The notes: generated by a model not told the origin, from the sequence alone. 64,000 nt of DNA from Gallaecimonas sp. GXIMD4217 (GCF_038087665.1 NZ_CP149925.1:1613236-1677235), one strand, 5' to 3'; positions 45,363-57,189 are shown, counted from the stretch's first letter. Made by a program: numbers and translations.

Positions 45363-47177
45363 CTAGTGGCTGTGCAGTGTAGCATGAATGCGTTCGGCCA
45401 ATGAACGGCTGATCCCGGGCACCTTGGCCAGTTCGTCGACACTGGCCTTCTGCACCTGCTGCAGGCCGCCCATGAACTTGAGCAGGGCCTGGCGCTTCTT
45501 GGGGCCGATCCCCTCTATGCCCTCCAGGGTGGAGGTACGCTTGGCCTTGGCCCGCTGGCCTCGGTGGCCACTGATGGCGAAGCGGTGGGCCTCGTCGCGG
45601 ATATGCTGGACCAGGTGCAGGGCCGGATCGTCCGCCGGCAGGTTCACCTCCTGGTGACTGCCGCCGAAGATCAGCACCTCCTGCCCTGCCCGCCTGTCGA
45701 CGCCCTTGGCCACGCCGATCAGCAGTGGCCCATTGGGCCAGTCGGCGAAATGCCGCTCGGCCTGGGCCAGCTGGCCCTTGCCGCCGTCGATAAAGAGGAT
45801 GTCGGGCAGGTTTTCCGCCCCTTCCTTGTAACGCCTGGCCAGGGCCTGGGCCATGGCCGCATAGTCGTCGCCCGGGGTGATGTCCTTGATGTTGTAGCGG
45901 CGGTAGTCGCTCTTGAGCGGCCCCTCCTCCCCGAACACCACGCAGGAGGCCACCGTCTGCTGGCCCATAGTATGGGAGATGTCGAAACATTCCATGCGGG
46001 CGATGGGATCCACCAGGCCCAACCTGGCCCTGAGGGACCGATAGCGGCCCTGGATGCTGTCCCTGGTGGCTAGGTGGCTGGCCAGGGCGGTCTGGGCGTT
46101 CTTGGCGGCCAGCTGCAGGTAGCGGCGCCGCTCGCCGCGCACATTGCTGCGAAAACGCACCTTGCGGCCCACCTCCTGGCTGACCGCCTCCTCCAGCACG
46201 GCCAGCTCCGGCAGGGTGCGATCGACCAGCACCTCGGCCGGCGGCGTACGGCCGCTAATGCCGCCCAGGTAGAACTGCTGCAGGAAGGCGGTCAGGCCCT
46301 CTTCCAGCTCGGTGCCCTTGGGCATCTTGGGGAAATAGCTCTTGGAGCCCAGTACCTTGTTGTCGCGCACCACCAGCACCTGCACCGCCAGCTGGCCCTT
46401 GTCCTCGGCACTGGCGATGATGTCCAGCTCCACGGCATTGCCGCTGACCCACTGGCTTTCCTGGACGGTGCGCAGGGCCTGGATCTGATCCCGGTAGCGG
46501 GCGGCCGCCTCGAACTGGAGCTCGCGGCTGGCGGCCTCCATCTTCTCCACCAGGCTGGCGATCACCTGCTGGTTCTTGCCGGACAGGAATAGCTTGGCCA
46601 GCTCCACCTCCACCTGGTAGTCCTCGTCGCTGACATGGCCCGGCACGCAGGGCGCCAGGCAGCGCTTGAGCTGGTATTGCAGGCAGGGCCGGGAGCGGTT
46701 GCGGTAGTAGGCGTCCTCGCACTGGCGCACCGGGAACAGCCGCTGCATCAGCTTCAGGGACTCGCGCACGGCGCCGGCGGAAGGATAAGGGCCGTAGTAG
46801 TCCCCCTTCTCCTTCTTGGGGCCCCGGTGCACGGCGATGCGCGGGTGGCGATGACCGGACACCAGAATGTAGGGGTACCCCTTGTCATCCCGAAGCAGCA
46901 CATTGTACTTGGGCCTGTGGGCCTTGATCAGATGGTTTTCCAGGATCAGCGCCTCGGTCTCGGTGTTGGTCACCGTGACCTCGATGGAACGGATCTGCGC
47001 CACCAGGGCCTGGGTCTTGACCGAGTCCGGGGTGCGGCTGAAGTAGCTGGACACCCGCTTCTTGAGGTTCTTGGCCTTGCCCACATAGATGACGGTGCCG
47101 GCGCCGTCGTACATGCGGTAGACGCCCGGCTTGGAGGTCAAGGCCTTGAGGAAGGCCTTGGGATCGAAGCTGTCCAT
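45363..47177 (-). CDS. uvrC: Excinuclease ABC subunit C
   Basis: Nuclease of nucleotide excision repair that makes both incisions with UvrB. 604 residues (E. coli 610). N-terminal GIY-YIG domain (VYRMYDGAGTVIYVGKAKNL), Cys cluster region (CEDAYYRNRSRPCLQYQLKR), UVR motif (KMEAASRELQFEAAARYRDQ), RNase H-like domain with ARMECFDISHTMG and DILFIDGGKGQLAQA, and tandem C-terminal HhH (LEGIEGIGPKKRQALLKFMG). Four bases separate it from uvrY, as in the conserved uvrY-uvrC operon. Confidence 0.98.
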   Translation of the reverse strand: MDSFDPKAFLKALTSKPGVYRMYDGAGTVIYVGKAKNLKKRVSSYFSRTPDSVKTQALVAQIRSIEVTVTNTETEALILENHLIKAHRPKYNVLLRDDKGYPYILVSGHRHPRIAVHRGPKKEKGDYYGPYPSAGAVRESLKLMQRLFPVRQCEDAYYRNRSRPCLQYQLKRCLAPCVPGHVSDEDYQVEVELAKLFLSGKNQQVIASLVEKMEAASRELQFEAAARYRDQIQALRTVQESQWVSGNAVELDIIASAEDKGQLAVQVLVVRDNKVLGSKSYFPKMPKGTELEEGLTAFLQQFYLGGISGRTPPAEVLVDRTLPELAVLEEAVSQEVGRKVRFRSNVRGERRRYLQLAAKNAQTALASHLATRDSIQGRYRSLRARLGLVDPIARMECFDISHTMGQQTVASCVVFGEEGPLKSDYRRYNIKDITPGDDYAAMAQALARRYKEGAENLPDILFIDGGKGQLAQAERHFADWPNGPLLIGVAKGVDRRAGQEVLIFGGSHQEVNLPADDPALHLVQHIRDEAHRFAISGHRGQRAKAKRTSTLEGIEGIGPKKRQALLKFMGGLQQVQKASVDELAKVPGISRSLAERIHATLHSH

Positions 47178-47181
47178 GGGC

Positions 47182-47826
47182 TTAGAGCTTGCTGGCGTCC
47201 AGCATGCCGTGGCGGATGGCCAGGTGGGTCAGCTCGACGTCGTTGGCGATGTCCAGCTTGGCGAACAGGCGGTAGCGGTAGCTGTTGACCGTCTTGGGGC
47301 TGAGGCTGAGCTGCTCGGAGATGGCCTGCACCTTCTCGCCCTTGGTGATCATCATCATGATCTGCAGCTCGCGGTCGGACAACTGGCCGAAGGGGTTCTC
47401 GTCGGCGCCGTTGAACTGGGACAGGGCCATCTTCTGGGCGATGTCCGGGGCCAGGTAGCGCTGGCCGGTGTTGACGCTCTTGATGGCGCGAAGCATCTCG
47501 TCGGGCTGGGCGCCCTTGGTCAGGTAACCGGCGGCACCGGCCTGCATCACCTTCTGGGGGATGGGCTCCTCGGTGACCACGGTCAGCACCAGGACCTTGA
47601 TGTCGGGGTTGTAGCGCAGGATCTTGCGGGTGGCCTCCAGGCCGCCGATGCCGGGCATGTTCATGTCCATCAGCACCAGATCCGGGGCCTGTTCGCGGCA
47701 GAACTTGACGGCCTCTTCACCGGTCTGGGCCTCCCCTATCACCTTGACGCCCTTGGCATCCTCGATGATGCGGCGGATCCCCGTCCTCACCAGTTCGTGG
47801 TCATCGACAAGCAATACTTTGATCAA
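47182..47826 (-). CDS. uvrY: Response regulator UvrY/GacA
   Basis: NarL-type response regulator that, with sensor BarA/GacS, activates csrB-type small RNAs to control carbon storage and motility. 214 residues. Receiver with Asp8/Asp9, phospho-acceptor Asp54 (LVLMDMNMPG) and Lys in GYLTKGAQP. LuxR-type HTH: LSDRELQIMMMITKGEKVQA, then LSLSPKTVNSYRYRLFAKL. The start MIKVLLVDDHELVRTGIRRI and linkage to uvrC confirm the assignment. Confidence 0.96.
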   Translation of the reverse strand: MIKVLLVDDHELVRTGIRRIIEDAKGVKVIGEAQTGEEAVKFCREQAPDLVLMDMNMPGIGGLEATRKILRYNPDIKVLVLTVVTEEPIPQKVMQAGAAGYLTKGAQPDEMLRAIKSVNTGQRYLAPDIAQKMALSQFNGADENPFGQLSDRELQIMMMITKGEKVQAISEQLSLSPKTVNSYRYRLFAKLDIANDVELTHLAIRHGMLDASKL

Positions 47827-47966
47827 AACGGCAAACCCCGCTCACCACAGATAGCCCAACATTATGCAAAGCCATGGGCCACGGCAAGTGTTTCCGGCCG
47901 GTGTTGCTGACAAGTGCCGCAACTTTGAACAAAGGCGGGCAAAGGCTTTGCGCAAGCCAGGAAACG

Positions 47967-47994
47967 AAAAAAGCCACCCCATGGGGTGGCTTTT
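47967..47994 (-). terminator. Terminator after tRNA-Ser
   Basis: On the minus strand, stem GAAAAGCCACCCC-ATGGGGTGGCTTTTTTC type hairpin (AAGCCACCCC / GGGGTGGCTT) with six T, just past the tRNA 3' end. Confidence 0.88.
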
Positions 47995-48001
47995 CGAATA
48001 G

Positions 48002-48091
48002 TGGCGGAGGGACAGGGATTCGAACCCTGGATGGGCGTTAACCCATGCCGGTTTTCAAGACCGGTGCATTCAACCGCTCTGCCATCCCTCC
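48002..48091 (-). tRNA. serT: tRNA-Ser (TGA)
   Basis: 90 nt with encoded CCA; acceptor GGAGGGA / TCCCTCC, anticodon TGA, long variable arm (CATGGGTTAACGCCCATC) and T-loop GGTTCGAATCC. Divergent from yccA, as serT is placed near yccA in E. coli. Confidence 0.97.
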
Positions 48092-48107
48092 GCAGCAGAC
48101 GCCGAGC

Positions 48108-48136
48108 ACTATAGCCAGCCCCTTGGGCCCTGTAAA
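48108..48136 (-). promoter_or_regulatory. tRNA-Ser promoter
   Basis: On the minus strand TTTACA (48136-48131) and TATAGT (48113-48108) with exactly 17-base spacing, followed by a GC-rich stretch before the tRNA 5' end. Confidence 0.75.
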
Positions 48137-48260
48137 GTGCCTCCTGCACCGTTTGCTCATTAGTTGGTCAAAGCCGCCGCCCTTTTGCTAAAGTGCGAGC
48201 AAGTCCCTAAGATGATGGGCAAAGTTTTTTATTGGCATCCCTTTTGTTAAGGAGCAACAG

Positions 48261-48923
48261 ATGCAACACAGCAATGTCGCCACCGCCAGGCGCGAGTCGG
48301 CACTCAGCACCAACAAGGTGCTGCGCAACACTTACTGGCTGCTGGGCATGACCCTGGCCTTCAGTGCCGTCATGGCCTTCACCAGCATGGCCCTGAACCT
48401 GCCCCACCCCGGCCTCATCATCACCCTGGTCGGCTTCTATGGTCTGCTGTTCCTGACCCACAAGACCGCCAACTCCGGCGCCGGCATCGTCAGCGTCTTC
48501 GCCCTGACCGGCTTCATGGGCTATACCCTGGGCCCCATCCTCAGCCTGTACCTGGGCGCCGGCATGGGCGATCTGGTGATGATGGCCCTGGGCGGCACGG
48601 CGCTGATCTTCTTCAGCCTGTCCGCCTATGTGCTCAGCACCGGCAAGGACATGTCCTTCCTGGGCGGCATGATGATGGCCGGCTTCTGGGTGATCCTGGC
48701 CCTGTTCGTGGCCAACCTGTTCCTGGATGTGCCCATGCTGCACCTGGCTCTGTCCGGCCTGTTCATCCTGTTCGCCTCCGGCGCCATCCTGATGCAGACC
48801 AGCGCCATCATCCACGGCGGCGAGCGCAACTACATCCTGGCCACAGTCACCCTGTTCGTCAGCATCTACAACCTGTTCATCAGCCTGCTCAACATCCTCA
48901 CTGCCCTGTCCGGGGACGACTGA
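48261..48923 (+). CDS. yccA: BAX inhibitor-1-like FtsH modulator YccA
   Basis: Seven-helix inner-membrane protein of the Bax-inhibitor-1 family; in E. coli YccA is both substrate and modulator of the FtsH protease and protects jammed SecY. 220 residues, same length as E. coli (219). Strong matches: STNKVLRNTYWLLGMTLAFS, AGMGDLVMMALGGTALIFF, KDMSFLGGMMMAGFW and IIHGGERNYILATVTLFVSI. AAGGAG is upstream. A terminator separates it from tusDCB-tusE. Confidence 0.96.
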   Translation: MQHSNVATARRESALSTNKVLRNTYWLLGMTLAFSAVMAFTSMALNLPHPGLIITLVGFYGLLFLTHKTANSGAGIVSVFALTGFMGYTLGPILSLYLGAGMGDLVMMALGGTALIFFSLSAYVLSTGKDMSFLGGMMMAGFWVILALFVANLFLDVPMLHLALSGLFILFASGAILMQTSAIIHGGERNYILATVTLFVSIYNLFISLLNILTALSGDD

Positions 48924-48946
48924 GGTACAATAGGCGCACCGCAAAC

Positions 48947-48970
48947 ACGGCCCCCCTGCGGGGCCGTTTT
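48947..48970 (+). terminator. Hairpin between yccA and tusD
   Basis: Stem ACGGCCCC / GGGGCCGT with a short loop, followed by TTTTCGTTT. It lies only 13 bases before tusD, so the tus genes may depend on partial read-through. Confidence 0.75.
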
Positions 48971-48982
48971 CGTTTGGACGTT

Positions 48983-49354
48983 ATGGCAACTATTACGATT
49001 TTGGTCAGCGACGCTCCCTGGGCGGCGCTCAACTACGCCAAGGCGGCCCTGGACGCCGGCCACAGCCTGGCCAGCGTGTTCTTCTACCAGGACGCCGTGG
49101 CCCAGATCAGCAGCCTCAAGGTGCCGGTGGGCGACGAGCCGGATCTGAACAAGGCCTGGACGGCCCTGGCCCGGCAACAGGGTCTGGAGCTGGCGGTATG
49201 CGTGGCGGCCGCAGAGCGGCGCGGCATCGTCGACGAGCAGGCCAGCCTTGATGCGGGCCTGACCGGCCACAGCCTGGCCGAGCCCTTCCGACTGGCCGGC
49301 CTGGGCGAGCTGGTGGAAGCGACCATCCACAGCGACAGGACGGTGCAATGGTAA
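48983..49354 (+). CDS. tusD: Sulfurtransferase TusD
   Basis: Subunit of the TusBCD sulfur relay that carries persulfide from TusA to TusE for 2-thiouridine synthesis at tRNA wobble U34. 123 residues (E. coli 128), DsrE fold. The active Cys is in LELAVCVAAAERRGI, the equivalent of E. coli Cys78. The start ATG 48983 (MATITILVSDAPW) fits TusD; an in-frame TTG three codons earlier is possible. Overlaps tusC by 7 bases. Confidence 0.94.
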   Translation: MATITILVSDAPWAALNYAKAALDAGHSLASVFFYQDAVAQISSLKVPVGDEPDLNKAWTALARQQGLELAVCVAAAERRGIVDEQASLDAGLTGHSLAEPFRLAGLGELVEATIHSDRTVQW

Positions 49355-49710
49355 GCAAGCAGATCGCCTTGGTGATGACCAGGGCCCCCTTCGCCGGCCA
49401 CGCCGGCCGCGAAGGCCTTGACGCGGCCCTGGTGGCCGCCGCCTACGAGCAGGAGCTCTGCCTGTGCTTTATTGGCGACGCCGTCTGGCAGCTGCTGCCC
49501 CAGCAGGAGCCGGCCCTGGCCCACAGCAAGGACTATCTGGCCACCCTCAAGGCGCTGCCCCTCTACGAGGTGGAGCGGCTCCATGTTTGCGCCGCCTCCC
49601 TGGCCGAGCGCGGTATCGAGCCCGGCGAGATCCGCCTGCCGGTAGAAGTACTGGCCCCCGAGGCCCTGGCCGGGCTGCTCAAGCAACAGGACGCGGTGTA
49701 CAGGTTCTAA
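49348..49710 (+). CDS. tusC: Sulfur relay protein TusC
   Basis: DsrF-like subunit of the TusBCD heterohexamer; 120 residues (E. coli 119). Begins MVSKQIALVMTRAPFAGHAG and contains LDAALVAAAYEQELCLCFIG and QLLPQQEP, typical of TusC. No persulfide Cys is required in this subunit. Starts inside tusD and ends 1 base before tusB. Confidence 0.93.
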   Translation: MVSKQIALVMTRAPFAGHAGREGLDAALVAAAYEQELCLCFIGDAVWQLLPQQEPALAHSKDYLATLKALPLYEVERLHVCAASLAERGIEPGEIRLPVEVLAPEALAGLLKQQDAVYRF

Positions 49711-49711
49711 G

Positions 49712-49969
49712 ATGACGACTTTGCATATTATCGGCAGCCGCCAGGGCCTGACGGCCGCCCTGCCCTACCTGGGCCAGGATGACGCCCTGCTCTTTCACGG
49801 CGACGGCTGCTACGACGCCCTTAACTGGCAGGGCCCCCAGGCCAGCTACTGGCTGGAAGAGGACGCCCGGGCCCGGGCCCTGCTGGGCCGCTGCGACCAG
49901 GCCCAGGCGCTCGGCTGGCCCCAGGTGGTGGCCTTGACGTTGGACCACAAGAATTCGGTGACCTGGTAA
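49712..49969 (+). CDS. tusB: Sulfur relay protein TusB
   Basis: DsrH-like subunit of the TusBCD complex; 85 residues (E. coli 95). [13 protein letters not shown], then [17 protein letters not shown] and the conserved C-terminus HKNSVTW. Its stop overlaps the tusE start by one base, so TusE is translated from the same message. Confidence 0.9.
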   Translation: MTTLHIIGSRQGLTAALPYLGQDDALLFHGDGCYDALNWQGPQASYWLEEDARARALLGRCDQAQALGWPQVVALTLDHKNSVTW

Positions 49970-50289
49970 TGGATCTGAACGCAATAGAAAGAGACAAGCA
50001 GGGCTACCTGCTCAACTCCAGCGACTGGCGGGAAGCCCTGGCGCCGCAGCTTGCCGCCGAGGAAGGCATAGAGCTGAGCGAGGCCCACTGGGAGGTGGTG
50101 CACTTCGTGCGCGACTTCTACCAGGAATTCCAGACCTCCCCGGCCATGCGGGTGCTGGTCAAGGCCATGAAGCAGAAGTTTGGCGAGGACAAGGGCAATT
50201 CCGCCTACCTGTTCAAGCTCTTTCCCAAGGGCCCGGCCAAACAGGCCACCAAGATAGCCGGCCTGCCCAAACCGGCCAAATGCCTCTAA
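49969..50289 (+). CDS. tusE: Sulfurtransferase TusE (DsrC-like)
   Basis: DsrC-family protein that accepts sulfur from TusD and passes it to MnmA on tRNA. 106 residues. It ends [12 protein letters not shown] with the penultimate Cys that carries the persulfide. [20 protein letters not shown] and [15 protein letters not shown] are family signatures. In E. coli tusE is next to yccA and separate from tusBCD; here all sit together, as in Pseudomonas and Shewanella. Confidence 0.96.
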   Translation: MDLNAIERDKQGYLLNSSDWREALAPQLAAEEGIELSEAHWEVVHFVRDFYQEFQTSPAMRVLVKAMKQKFGEDKGNSAYLFKLFPKGPAKQATKIAGLPKPAKCL

Positions 50290-50290
50290 T

Positions 50291-50318
50291 AAAAAAACCG
50301 GCCTAGGCCGGTTTTTTT
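50291..50318. terminator. Bidirectional terminator between tusE and yhbQ-like gene
   Basis: Palindrome ACCGGCC-TA-GGCCGGT flanked by seven A and seven T. It can stop both converging transcripts. Confidence 0.93.
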
Positions 50319-50587
50319 ATGTCGTCAAGGCGCAAGGTCCCGGCGATCAGCGCCTCCTTCTGGCGCTTGGGCAGGGCCTTTACCCTGTACTCCAATGACA
50401 GCGCCTGGCCCCTGGCGCCCACCACCGCCTGGAAGGCCAGGCTCAGGGGGCCCTTGCCCCTCAGGGCCCGGGCGGCACGGGCACCGCCGCCCTGGTGTTC
50501 GGCAAAGCGGCGTGCCACGTCCGTGGTGATCCCGGTGTAGAGCTGGCCGCCCTTCATGCGCACCAGGTACAGGGACCACTCAGTCAT
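50303..50587 (-). CDS. GIY-YIG nuclease-like protein (YhbQ type)
   Basis: Small single-domain GIY-YIG protein, 94 residues. Catalytic-core pattern: [20 protein letters not shown], then VARRFAEHQ (the Arg on the helix) and [19 protein letters not shown] with the conserved Glu. Family YhbQ/UPF0213; E. coli YhbQ has been reported as a DNA nuclease. Its end lies within the terminator shared with tusE. Its start overlaps the nadE stop by 8 bases, so it is probably co-transcribed with nadE. Confidence 0.88.
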   Translation of the reverse strand: MTEWSLYLVRMKGGQLYTGITTDVARRFAEHQGGGARAARALRGKGPLSLAFQAVVGARGQALSLEYRVKALPKRQKEALIAGTLRLDDIKKPA

Positions 50588-51410
50588 AGGGGGTGGGGAT
50601 GGGCCTGCGCTTGTGCTGGGTGTTGAGGTAGATCTGCACCAGGCGGTCGCGGACCCTATCGGTGACCGGCTTGCCTTCCAGGAAGTCGTCTATCTCGTCG
50701 TAAGTCAGGCCCAGGGCCGCCTCGTCGGCCTTCTGGGGCGCCAGGCATTCCAGATCCGCGGTCGGCACCTTGCCCACCAGCAGATCCGGCGCGCCCAGAG
50801 TGGCGGCCAGCTGGCGCACCTGGCGCTTGGACAGGCCGAACAGCGGCGCCAGATCGCAAGCGCCGTCCCCCCATTTGGTGAAGAAGCCGGTGATGTTCTC
50901 GGCGCTGTGGTCGGTGCCCAGCACCAGGCCACGGACCAGGCCGGCTATTTCGTACTGGGCCACCATGCGGGCCCGGGCCTTGACGTTGCCCTTGACGAAA
51001 TCCTTGGTCATCTCGCACTCGGGCACCAGGCCGGTGTGGGCCAGGGCGTCGTGGGTGGCCTCGTGCAGGCCGTCGACACCGGCCTTGACGTTGACGCTGA
51101 CCGCATGGGTGGGCTGGATGAAGCGGATGGCCAGCTGGGCCTCGTCCTCGTCCTGCTGCTCGCCATAGGGCAGGCGCACGGCGATGAACTGGTAGTTGTT
51201 GCTGGCGGTTTCCCGGTTCAGCTCGTCCACGGCCAGCTGGGCCAGGCGGCCACAGGTGGTGGAGTCGACGCCACCGCTGATCCCCAGCACCAGGCTTTGG
51301 CAACCGCTGGCCTGGAGCTGGCGCTTGATGAAATCGACCCGGCGACGGATCTCGAGCTCGGCGTCGATCTCGGGCAGTACCCGCATTTCGTGGCGGATCT
51401 GGGCTTCCAT
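50580..51410 (-). CDS. nadE: Ammonia-dependent NAD synthetase
   Basis: Last step of NAD synthesis: amidation of deamido-NAD with ammonia and ATP. 276 residues (E. coli 275). PP-loop [14 protein letters not shown], then [12 protein letters not shown] and the NAD-site region [20 protein letters not shown]. The protein has no glutaminase domain, so the ammonia-dependent type. GAGGACA lies near the start ATG 51410. Confidence 0.97.
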   Translation of the reverse strand: MEAQIRHEMRVLPEIDAELEIRRRVDFIKRQLQASGCQSLVLGISGGVDSTTCGRLAQLAVDELNRETASNNYQFIAVRLPYGEQQDEDEAQLAIRFIQPTHAVSVNVKAGVDGLHEATHDALAHTGLVPECEMTKDFVKGNVKARARMVAQYEIAGLVRGLVLGTDHSAENITGFFTKWGDGACDLAPLFGLSKRQVRQLAATLGAPDLLVGKVPTADLECLAPQKADEAALGLTYDEIDDFLEGKPVTDRVRDRLVQIYLNTQHKRRPIPTPYD

Positions 51411-51456
51411 AGTGTTGTCCTCTCAAGAAAACGCCAGCTGACGCTGGCGCTTGACC

Positions 51457-52764
<1,308 letters not shown>

Positions 52765-54111
52765 TTAGTCGTCTTGGGGCAGTGTACCAGATGGCTCGGG
52801 GCCAAAGTAGCGCCGCTGCGGGCTTTGGGCGTCGCGCTGGCGCAGGTAGTCGAGCTTGTCGGCGATCTTGGCCTCCAGGCCCCGGTTGGAGGGGAAATAG
52901 TAGCGCCTGTCCTTGAGCTCGGGCGGGAAATAGTTCTCGCCTGCGGCGTAGGCGCCGGGCTCGTCGTGGGCGTAGCGGTATTCGGCGCCGTGGCCCAGTT
53001 CCTTCATCAGCTTGGTGGGGGCGTTGCGCAGGTGCACCGGCACCTCGTAGTCCGGCAGCTCCCTGGCCTCCTGCCTGGCCTGGTTGAAGGCGGTGTACAC
53101 GGCGTTGGACTTGGGCGCCGCCGCCAGGTAGAGGATGGCCTGGGCAATGGCCCGCTCCCCTTCCGCCGGGCCGACCCGGGTGAAGGTGTCCCAGGCATTG
53201 AGGGCCAGGGTCAGGGCCCGGGGATCGGCGTTGCCGATGTCCTCGGAGGCGATGGCCAGCAGCCGCCTTGCCACGTAGAGGGGATCGCAGCCCCCCTCCA
53301 GCATGCGGCAATACCAGTACAGGGCCGCGTCCGGGGCCGAGCCGCGGATGGACTTGTGCACCGCCGAGATCATGTCGTAGTAGCGGTCGCCGCCCTTGTC
53401 GAAGCGGCTCACCTGGCGGCCCAGCACCTCGCCGATAAGCCCCTCTTCTATGACCTTGTCCTCGGCCATGTCGGACAGCAGCTCCAGGTAGTTGAGGGAC
53501 TTGCGGGCGTCGCCGCCGGCCAGGCGGGCGATCCTGGCCAGGGCCTGATCCGAGGCCTTAAAGCCCGGCAGGCCCCGGGGATCGCTCAGGGCCCGTCTCA
53601 GCAGTCCCAGCAGATCGTCTTCCTCCAGGGACTTGAGCAGGTAGACCCTGGCCCGGGACAGCAGGGCCCCGTTCAGCTCGAAGGAAGGATTCTCGGTGGT
53701 GGCACCGATGAAGATGACGGTGCCGTCCTCGATATGGGGCAGGAAGGCGTCCTGCTGGGCCTTGTTGAAGCGGTGCACCTCGTCCACGAACAGCAGCGTC
53801 TTGCGCTGACGGGCCTTGGCGTTGTCGATGGCCTGGCGGATGTCCTTGACGCCGCTGGTGACGGCGGAGATGCGCTCCACCTCGGCATCACAGTAATGGG
53901 CCACCAGCTCGGCCAGGGTGGTCTTGCCGGTGCCGGGGGGGCCCCAGAGGATCATGGAATGAACCCGGCCCGCCTCTATGGCCTTGCGCAGGCCCTTGCC
54001 CGGGCCCAGCAGGTGCTGCTGGCCCACGTATTCGTCCAGCACCACAGGCCGCATGCGCGCCGCCAGGGGGGCCTGGGGGCCGTCACCGAAATCCAGGCTG
54101 AGGCTGCTCAT
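52765..54111 (-). CDS. rarA: Replication-associated recombination protein RarA (MgsA)
   Basis: AAA+ ATPase related to clamp loaders, acting at stalled replication forks with SSB. 448 residues (E. coli 447). Walker [16 protein letters not shown], Walker [21 protein letters not shown], sensor [12 protein letters not shown]. MgsA-type C-terminal tetramerisation region includes [15 protein letters not shown] and [19 protein letters not shown]. The start overlaps the lolA stop (ATGA). Confidence 0.97.
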   Translation of the reverse strand: MSSLSLDFGDGPQAPLAARMRPVVLDEYVGQQHLLGPGKGLRKAIEAGRVHSMILWGPPGTGKTTLAELVAHYCDAEVERISAVTSGVKDIRQAIDNAKARQRKTLLFVDEVHRFNKAQQDAFLPHIEDGTVIFIGATTENPSFELNGALLSRARVYLLKSLEEDDLLGLLRRALSDPRGLPGFKASDQALARIARLAGGDARKSLNYLELLSDMAEDKVIEEGLIGEVLGRQVSRFDKGGDRYYDMISAVHKSIRGSAPDAALYWYCRMLEGGCDPLYVARRLLAIASEDIGNADPRALTLALNAWDTFTRVGPAEGERAIAQAILYLAAAPKSNAVYTAFNQARQEARELPDYEVPVHLRNAPTKLMKELGHGAEYRYAHDEPGAYAAGENYFPPELKDRRYYFPSNRGLEAKIADKLDYLRQRDAQSPQRRYFGPEPSGTLPQDD

Positions 54112-54716
54112 CGCTGATCGTCGACCAGCACCCCCTGTGGCGGGGTGAACTCGAAGCGGATGGCCGGGTTGTCTGCCATGGGGCTTTGGAAGCCCTCAAA
54201 GCGGACCTCGTTGCGCTGGCCGGAGGCATCCTGGATGGTCAGGCCCTCGACCCGCTCGCCGTCGAAGCGCACCGTCAGGGCGGTGACATAGGCGCCCTCT
54301 TCCTCCATGGGCCTGATGGTGAAATCGTCACCCCGGGACTCGATGCGGAACTGGGCCCAGATGGCCTCGTCCTGGCTGGACAGCAGCAGCATGGGGGTGC
54401 GGCCCACGGCGTCCCGGGGCGAATAGAGGGTGACCTGCTCCACGAAGGGGTTGTACAGCCAGAGGGTGTCGCCGCTGGAGATCAGCAGGGTCTCGTCCGG
54501 GCTCTGGGTGTGCCAGTACAGCTTCTGGGGCCGGCTCACCGCCATGGTGCCGCTGGCTTCCATGGCCAGGTTGCCGTCGGCGTCCGTCACCCTTTGGCTG
54601 AAATCGGCGCTGAAACTGCCCAGGGCCGCCAGCCTGCTCTTGAGGACGTCGGCGGCGGTGGTGGCGCTGGCCGGCATGGCCAGGCCCAGCAGCAGGGCGA
54701 TCAGGGTCTTGTGCAT
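54108..54716 (-). CDS. lolA: Outer-membrane lipoprotein carrier protein LolA
   Basis: Periplasmic chaperone that carries lipoproteins from LolCDE to LolB. 202 residues (E. coli 203). Signal peptide 1-18 or so ([18 protein letters not shown]). Mature features: [37 protein letters not shown] and [14 protein letters not shown] start at ATG 54716, which gives the signal peptide; the frame is open to 54806 but overlaps ftsK. One base separates it from ftsK. Confidence 0.96.
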   Translation of the reverse strand: MHKTLIALLLGLAMPASATTAADVLKSRLAALGSFSADFSQRVTDADGNLAMEASGTMAVSRPQKLYWHTQSPDETLLISSGDTLWLYNPFVEQVTLYSPRDAVGRTPMLLLSSQDEAIWAQFRIESRGDDFTIRPMEEEGAYVTALTVRFDGERVEGLTIQDASGQRNEVRFEGFQSPMADNPAIRFEFTPPQGVLVDDQR

Positions 54717-54717
54717 A

Positions 54718-57189
54718 TCAATCTCCGGTCGGGCTCGGCACCAGGACGTCCCTGTTGCCGTTGTGGCCAGGTGCAGATACGACACCGGCCATTTCCATCT
54801 GTTCAATGAGGCGGGCGGCCCTGTTGTAGCCGATCTTGAGCTTGCGCTGGACGCTGGAGATGGAGCCGCGGCGGCTCTCGATGACGAAGGCCACCGCCTC
54901 GTCGTAGAGGGGATCCTTCTCGGCGTCGTCCTCGAGCTGTTCGCCCGGCAGCAGGGTCTCCTGGGTCACCTCGCCGCTCAGGATGGCGTCGATGTACTGG
55001 GGCTTGCCGCGCTTCTTCCAGTCCTCCACCACCTTGTGCACCTCGTGGTCGTCGACAAAGGCGCCGTGGACCCGGGTCGGCACCCCGGTGCCCGGCGGCA
55101 GGTAGAGCATGTCGCCCTGGCCCAGCAGGCTCTCGGCGCCCTGCTGATCCAGTATGGTGCGCGAGTCTATCTTGCTGGACACCTGGAAGGCGATGCGGGT
55201 GGGGATGTTGGCCTTGATGAGGCCGGTTATCACGTCCACGGACGGGCGCTGGGTGGCCAGGATCAGGTGGATGCCGGCCGCCCTCGCCTTCTGGGCGATG
55301 CGGGCGATGAGCTCTTCCACCTTCTTGCCCACTATCATCATCATGTCGGCGAACTCGTCCACCACCACCACGATGCGGGGCATGGGCTCCAGATCCGGCG
55401 CCTCCAGCTCCATGGACTGGGCCTGGTTCCAGAGCGGATCCTTGATGGGCTGGCCGGCGGCGATGGCGTCCTTGATCTTCTTGTTATAGCCCTTGAGGTT
55501 ACGCACCCCCATCAGCGACATCAGCTTGTAGCGGCGCTCCATCTCGCCCACGCACCAGCGCAGGGCATTGGCGGCGTCCTTCATGTCGGTGACCACCTCG
55601 GTGAGCAGGTGGGGGATGCCCTCGTAGACCGACAGCTCCAGCATCTTGGGGTCGATCATGATCAGGCGCACGTCTTCCGGGGCGCTCTTGTACAGTAGCG
55701 ACACCAGCATGACGTTGACGCCCACGGACTTACCGGAGCCCGTGGTACCGGCCACCAGCAGGTGCGGCATCTTGGCCAGATCCACCACCACCGAATTGCC
55801 GGCAATGTCCTTGCCCAGCACCATGGTCAGGGGCGAGTCGGCCTCTTCAAACTGCCTGTTGTTGATGACCTCGGACAGGTACACCACCTCACGGTGCTGG
55901 TTGGGCACTTCCAGGCCGATCACCGACTTGCCGGGGATCACTTCCACCACCCGCACGGAAATGGCCGACAGGGCCCGGGCCAGATCCTTGGACAGGTTGC
56001 TGATCTTGGAGACCTTGACGCCGGGCGCCAGATCCAGCTCGAAACGGGTGATCACCGGGCCCGGGTGCACGTCCACCACCGTGGCCTGGATGTTGAAGTC
56101 GGCCAGCTTGGCCTCCACCAGCCGGGAGACCTGCTCCAGCTCTTCCTCTGTGATGGGATTGCGGTTCTTGTCCGGCCTGTCCAGCAGGTTCATGGACGGG
56201 AAAGGCTCGGCCGGCGCTTCGGCAACGGCGGCCAGGGCCTGGCCGCTTTGGGCCGGTTTGGGCTTGACCGGCGCCGGGGCCGAGGCTTCATCCAGCCAGG
56301 GCAGATCCAGTTCTTCCTCCCGGTCCTCTTGCTCGTCGGCGGACCAGGACAGCACCGGCTCTTCCCGCGCCGCCCTGGGTTCGTCGTCCAGGGCGCTCAG
56401 GGCAGGAAGCTCGGGCTCGGCGGCAAACAGGCTGGGCTCTTCCCGGCGCTGCGGCGTTTTCGGCGCCTCTTCGGCCAGGAACTCGACCTCTTCACCGGCC
56501 TCGACCTCATCGGCTTCGGCCTCGTCGTTACGGCGGCCAAAGCGCGGCAGGCTGGGCCTGGGCAGGCTGACATCGACGCCGTCACGGAAGCGGTCCAGGA
56601 ACCATTGGCCGCCGGCTATGGTGGCGGCGCCCAGGCGATCCACCAGGGCCACCCAGGACAGGCCGGTGATCATGGTGACGCCCATGGCGATCATGGCCAG
56701 CAGGATGATCAGGGTGCCGACGAAGTTGAACCAGGGCTGCAGGGCACTGGCCATGAGGTCGCCCAGCAGGCCGCCGGCGGAATAGGTGTGCAGATCGGCA
56801 AAATGGATGCTGGCGATGCCGGTAAAGCCCAGCACCGCCAGCACCACGCCGATGAGGCGCAGGGCCACGGCCAGGTAGTCGATGCTGACCAGGGCCCGGT
56901 AATGGCGGAACATCACCCAGCCGGCCAGGGCCATCAGCAGCGGCAGCGGGTAGGCCAGCAGCCCCAGGCCAAAGAACAGGATGTCGGCCAGCCAGGCGCC
57001 AATGGTGCCGGCGGCATTGCGGATCTCGCCCGGCACCCCGGTCTGGGACCAGCCCGGATCGGCCGGGTGGAAGCTGAACAGGGCGATCAGCAGGAAAAGG
57101 GAAAACAGGGTACTCACCACCAGCCCCGCTTCGAGCAGGCGCTGAACGCCGGATAAGGATCTGAGCTCGTTACGCTCGGTCAAGTTCAA
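54718..57189 (-). CDS. ftsK: DNA translocase FtsK
   Basis: Septum-anchored DNA pump coordinating chromosome segregation and XerCD recombination at dif. 823 residues, shorter than E. coli FtsK (1329) because the linker is short. N-terminal membrane domain (about 20-190, four or five helices), acidic/Pro-rich linker (~195-340), RecA-like motor with Walker [15 protein letters not shown] (about 483) and Walker [15 protein letters not shown], and C-terminal gamma winged helix ([20 protein letters not shown]) that reads KOPS. Lies between lrp and lolA as in E. coli. Confidence 0.97.
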   Translation of the reverse strand: MNLTERNELRSLSGVQRLLEAGLVVSTLFSLFLLIALFSFHPADPGWSQTGVPGEIRNAAGTIGAWLADILFFGLGLLAYPLPLLMALAGWVMFRHYRALVSIDYLAVALRLIGVVLAVLGFTGIASIHFADLHTYSAGGLLGDLMASALQPWFNFVGTLIILLAMIAMGVTMITGLSWVALVDRLGAATIAGGQWFLDRFRDGVDVSLPRPSLPRFGRRNDEAEADEVEAGEEVEFLAEEAPKTPQRREEPSLFAAEPELPALSALDDEPRAAREEPVLSWSADEQEDREEELDLPWLDEASAPAPVKPKPAQSGQALAAVAEAPAEPFPSMNLLDRPDKNRNPITEEELEQVSRLVEAKLADFNIQATVVDVHPGPVITRFELDLAPGVKVSKISNLSKDLARALSAISVRVVEVIPGKSVIGLEVPNQHREVVYLSEVINNRQFEEADSPLTMVLGKDIAGNSVVVDLAKMPHLLVAGTTGSGKSVGVNVMLVSLLYKSAPEDVRLIMIDPKMLELSVYEGIPHLLTEVVTDMKDAANALRWCVGEMERRYKLMSLMGVRNLKGYNKKIKDAIAAGQPIKDPLWNQAQSMELEAPDLEPMPRIVVVVDEFADMMMIVGKKVEELIARIAQKARAAGIHLILATQRPSVDVITGLIKANIPTRIAFQVSSKIDSRTILDQQGAESLLGQGDMLYLPPGTGVPTRVHGAFVDDHEVHKVVEDWKKRGKPQYIDAILSGEVTQETLLPGEQLEDDAEKDPLYDEAVAFVIESRRGSISSVQRKLKIGYNRAARLIEQMEMAGVVSAPGHNGNRDVLVPSPTGD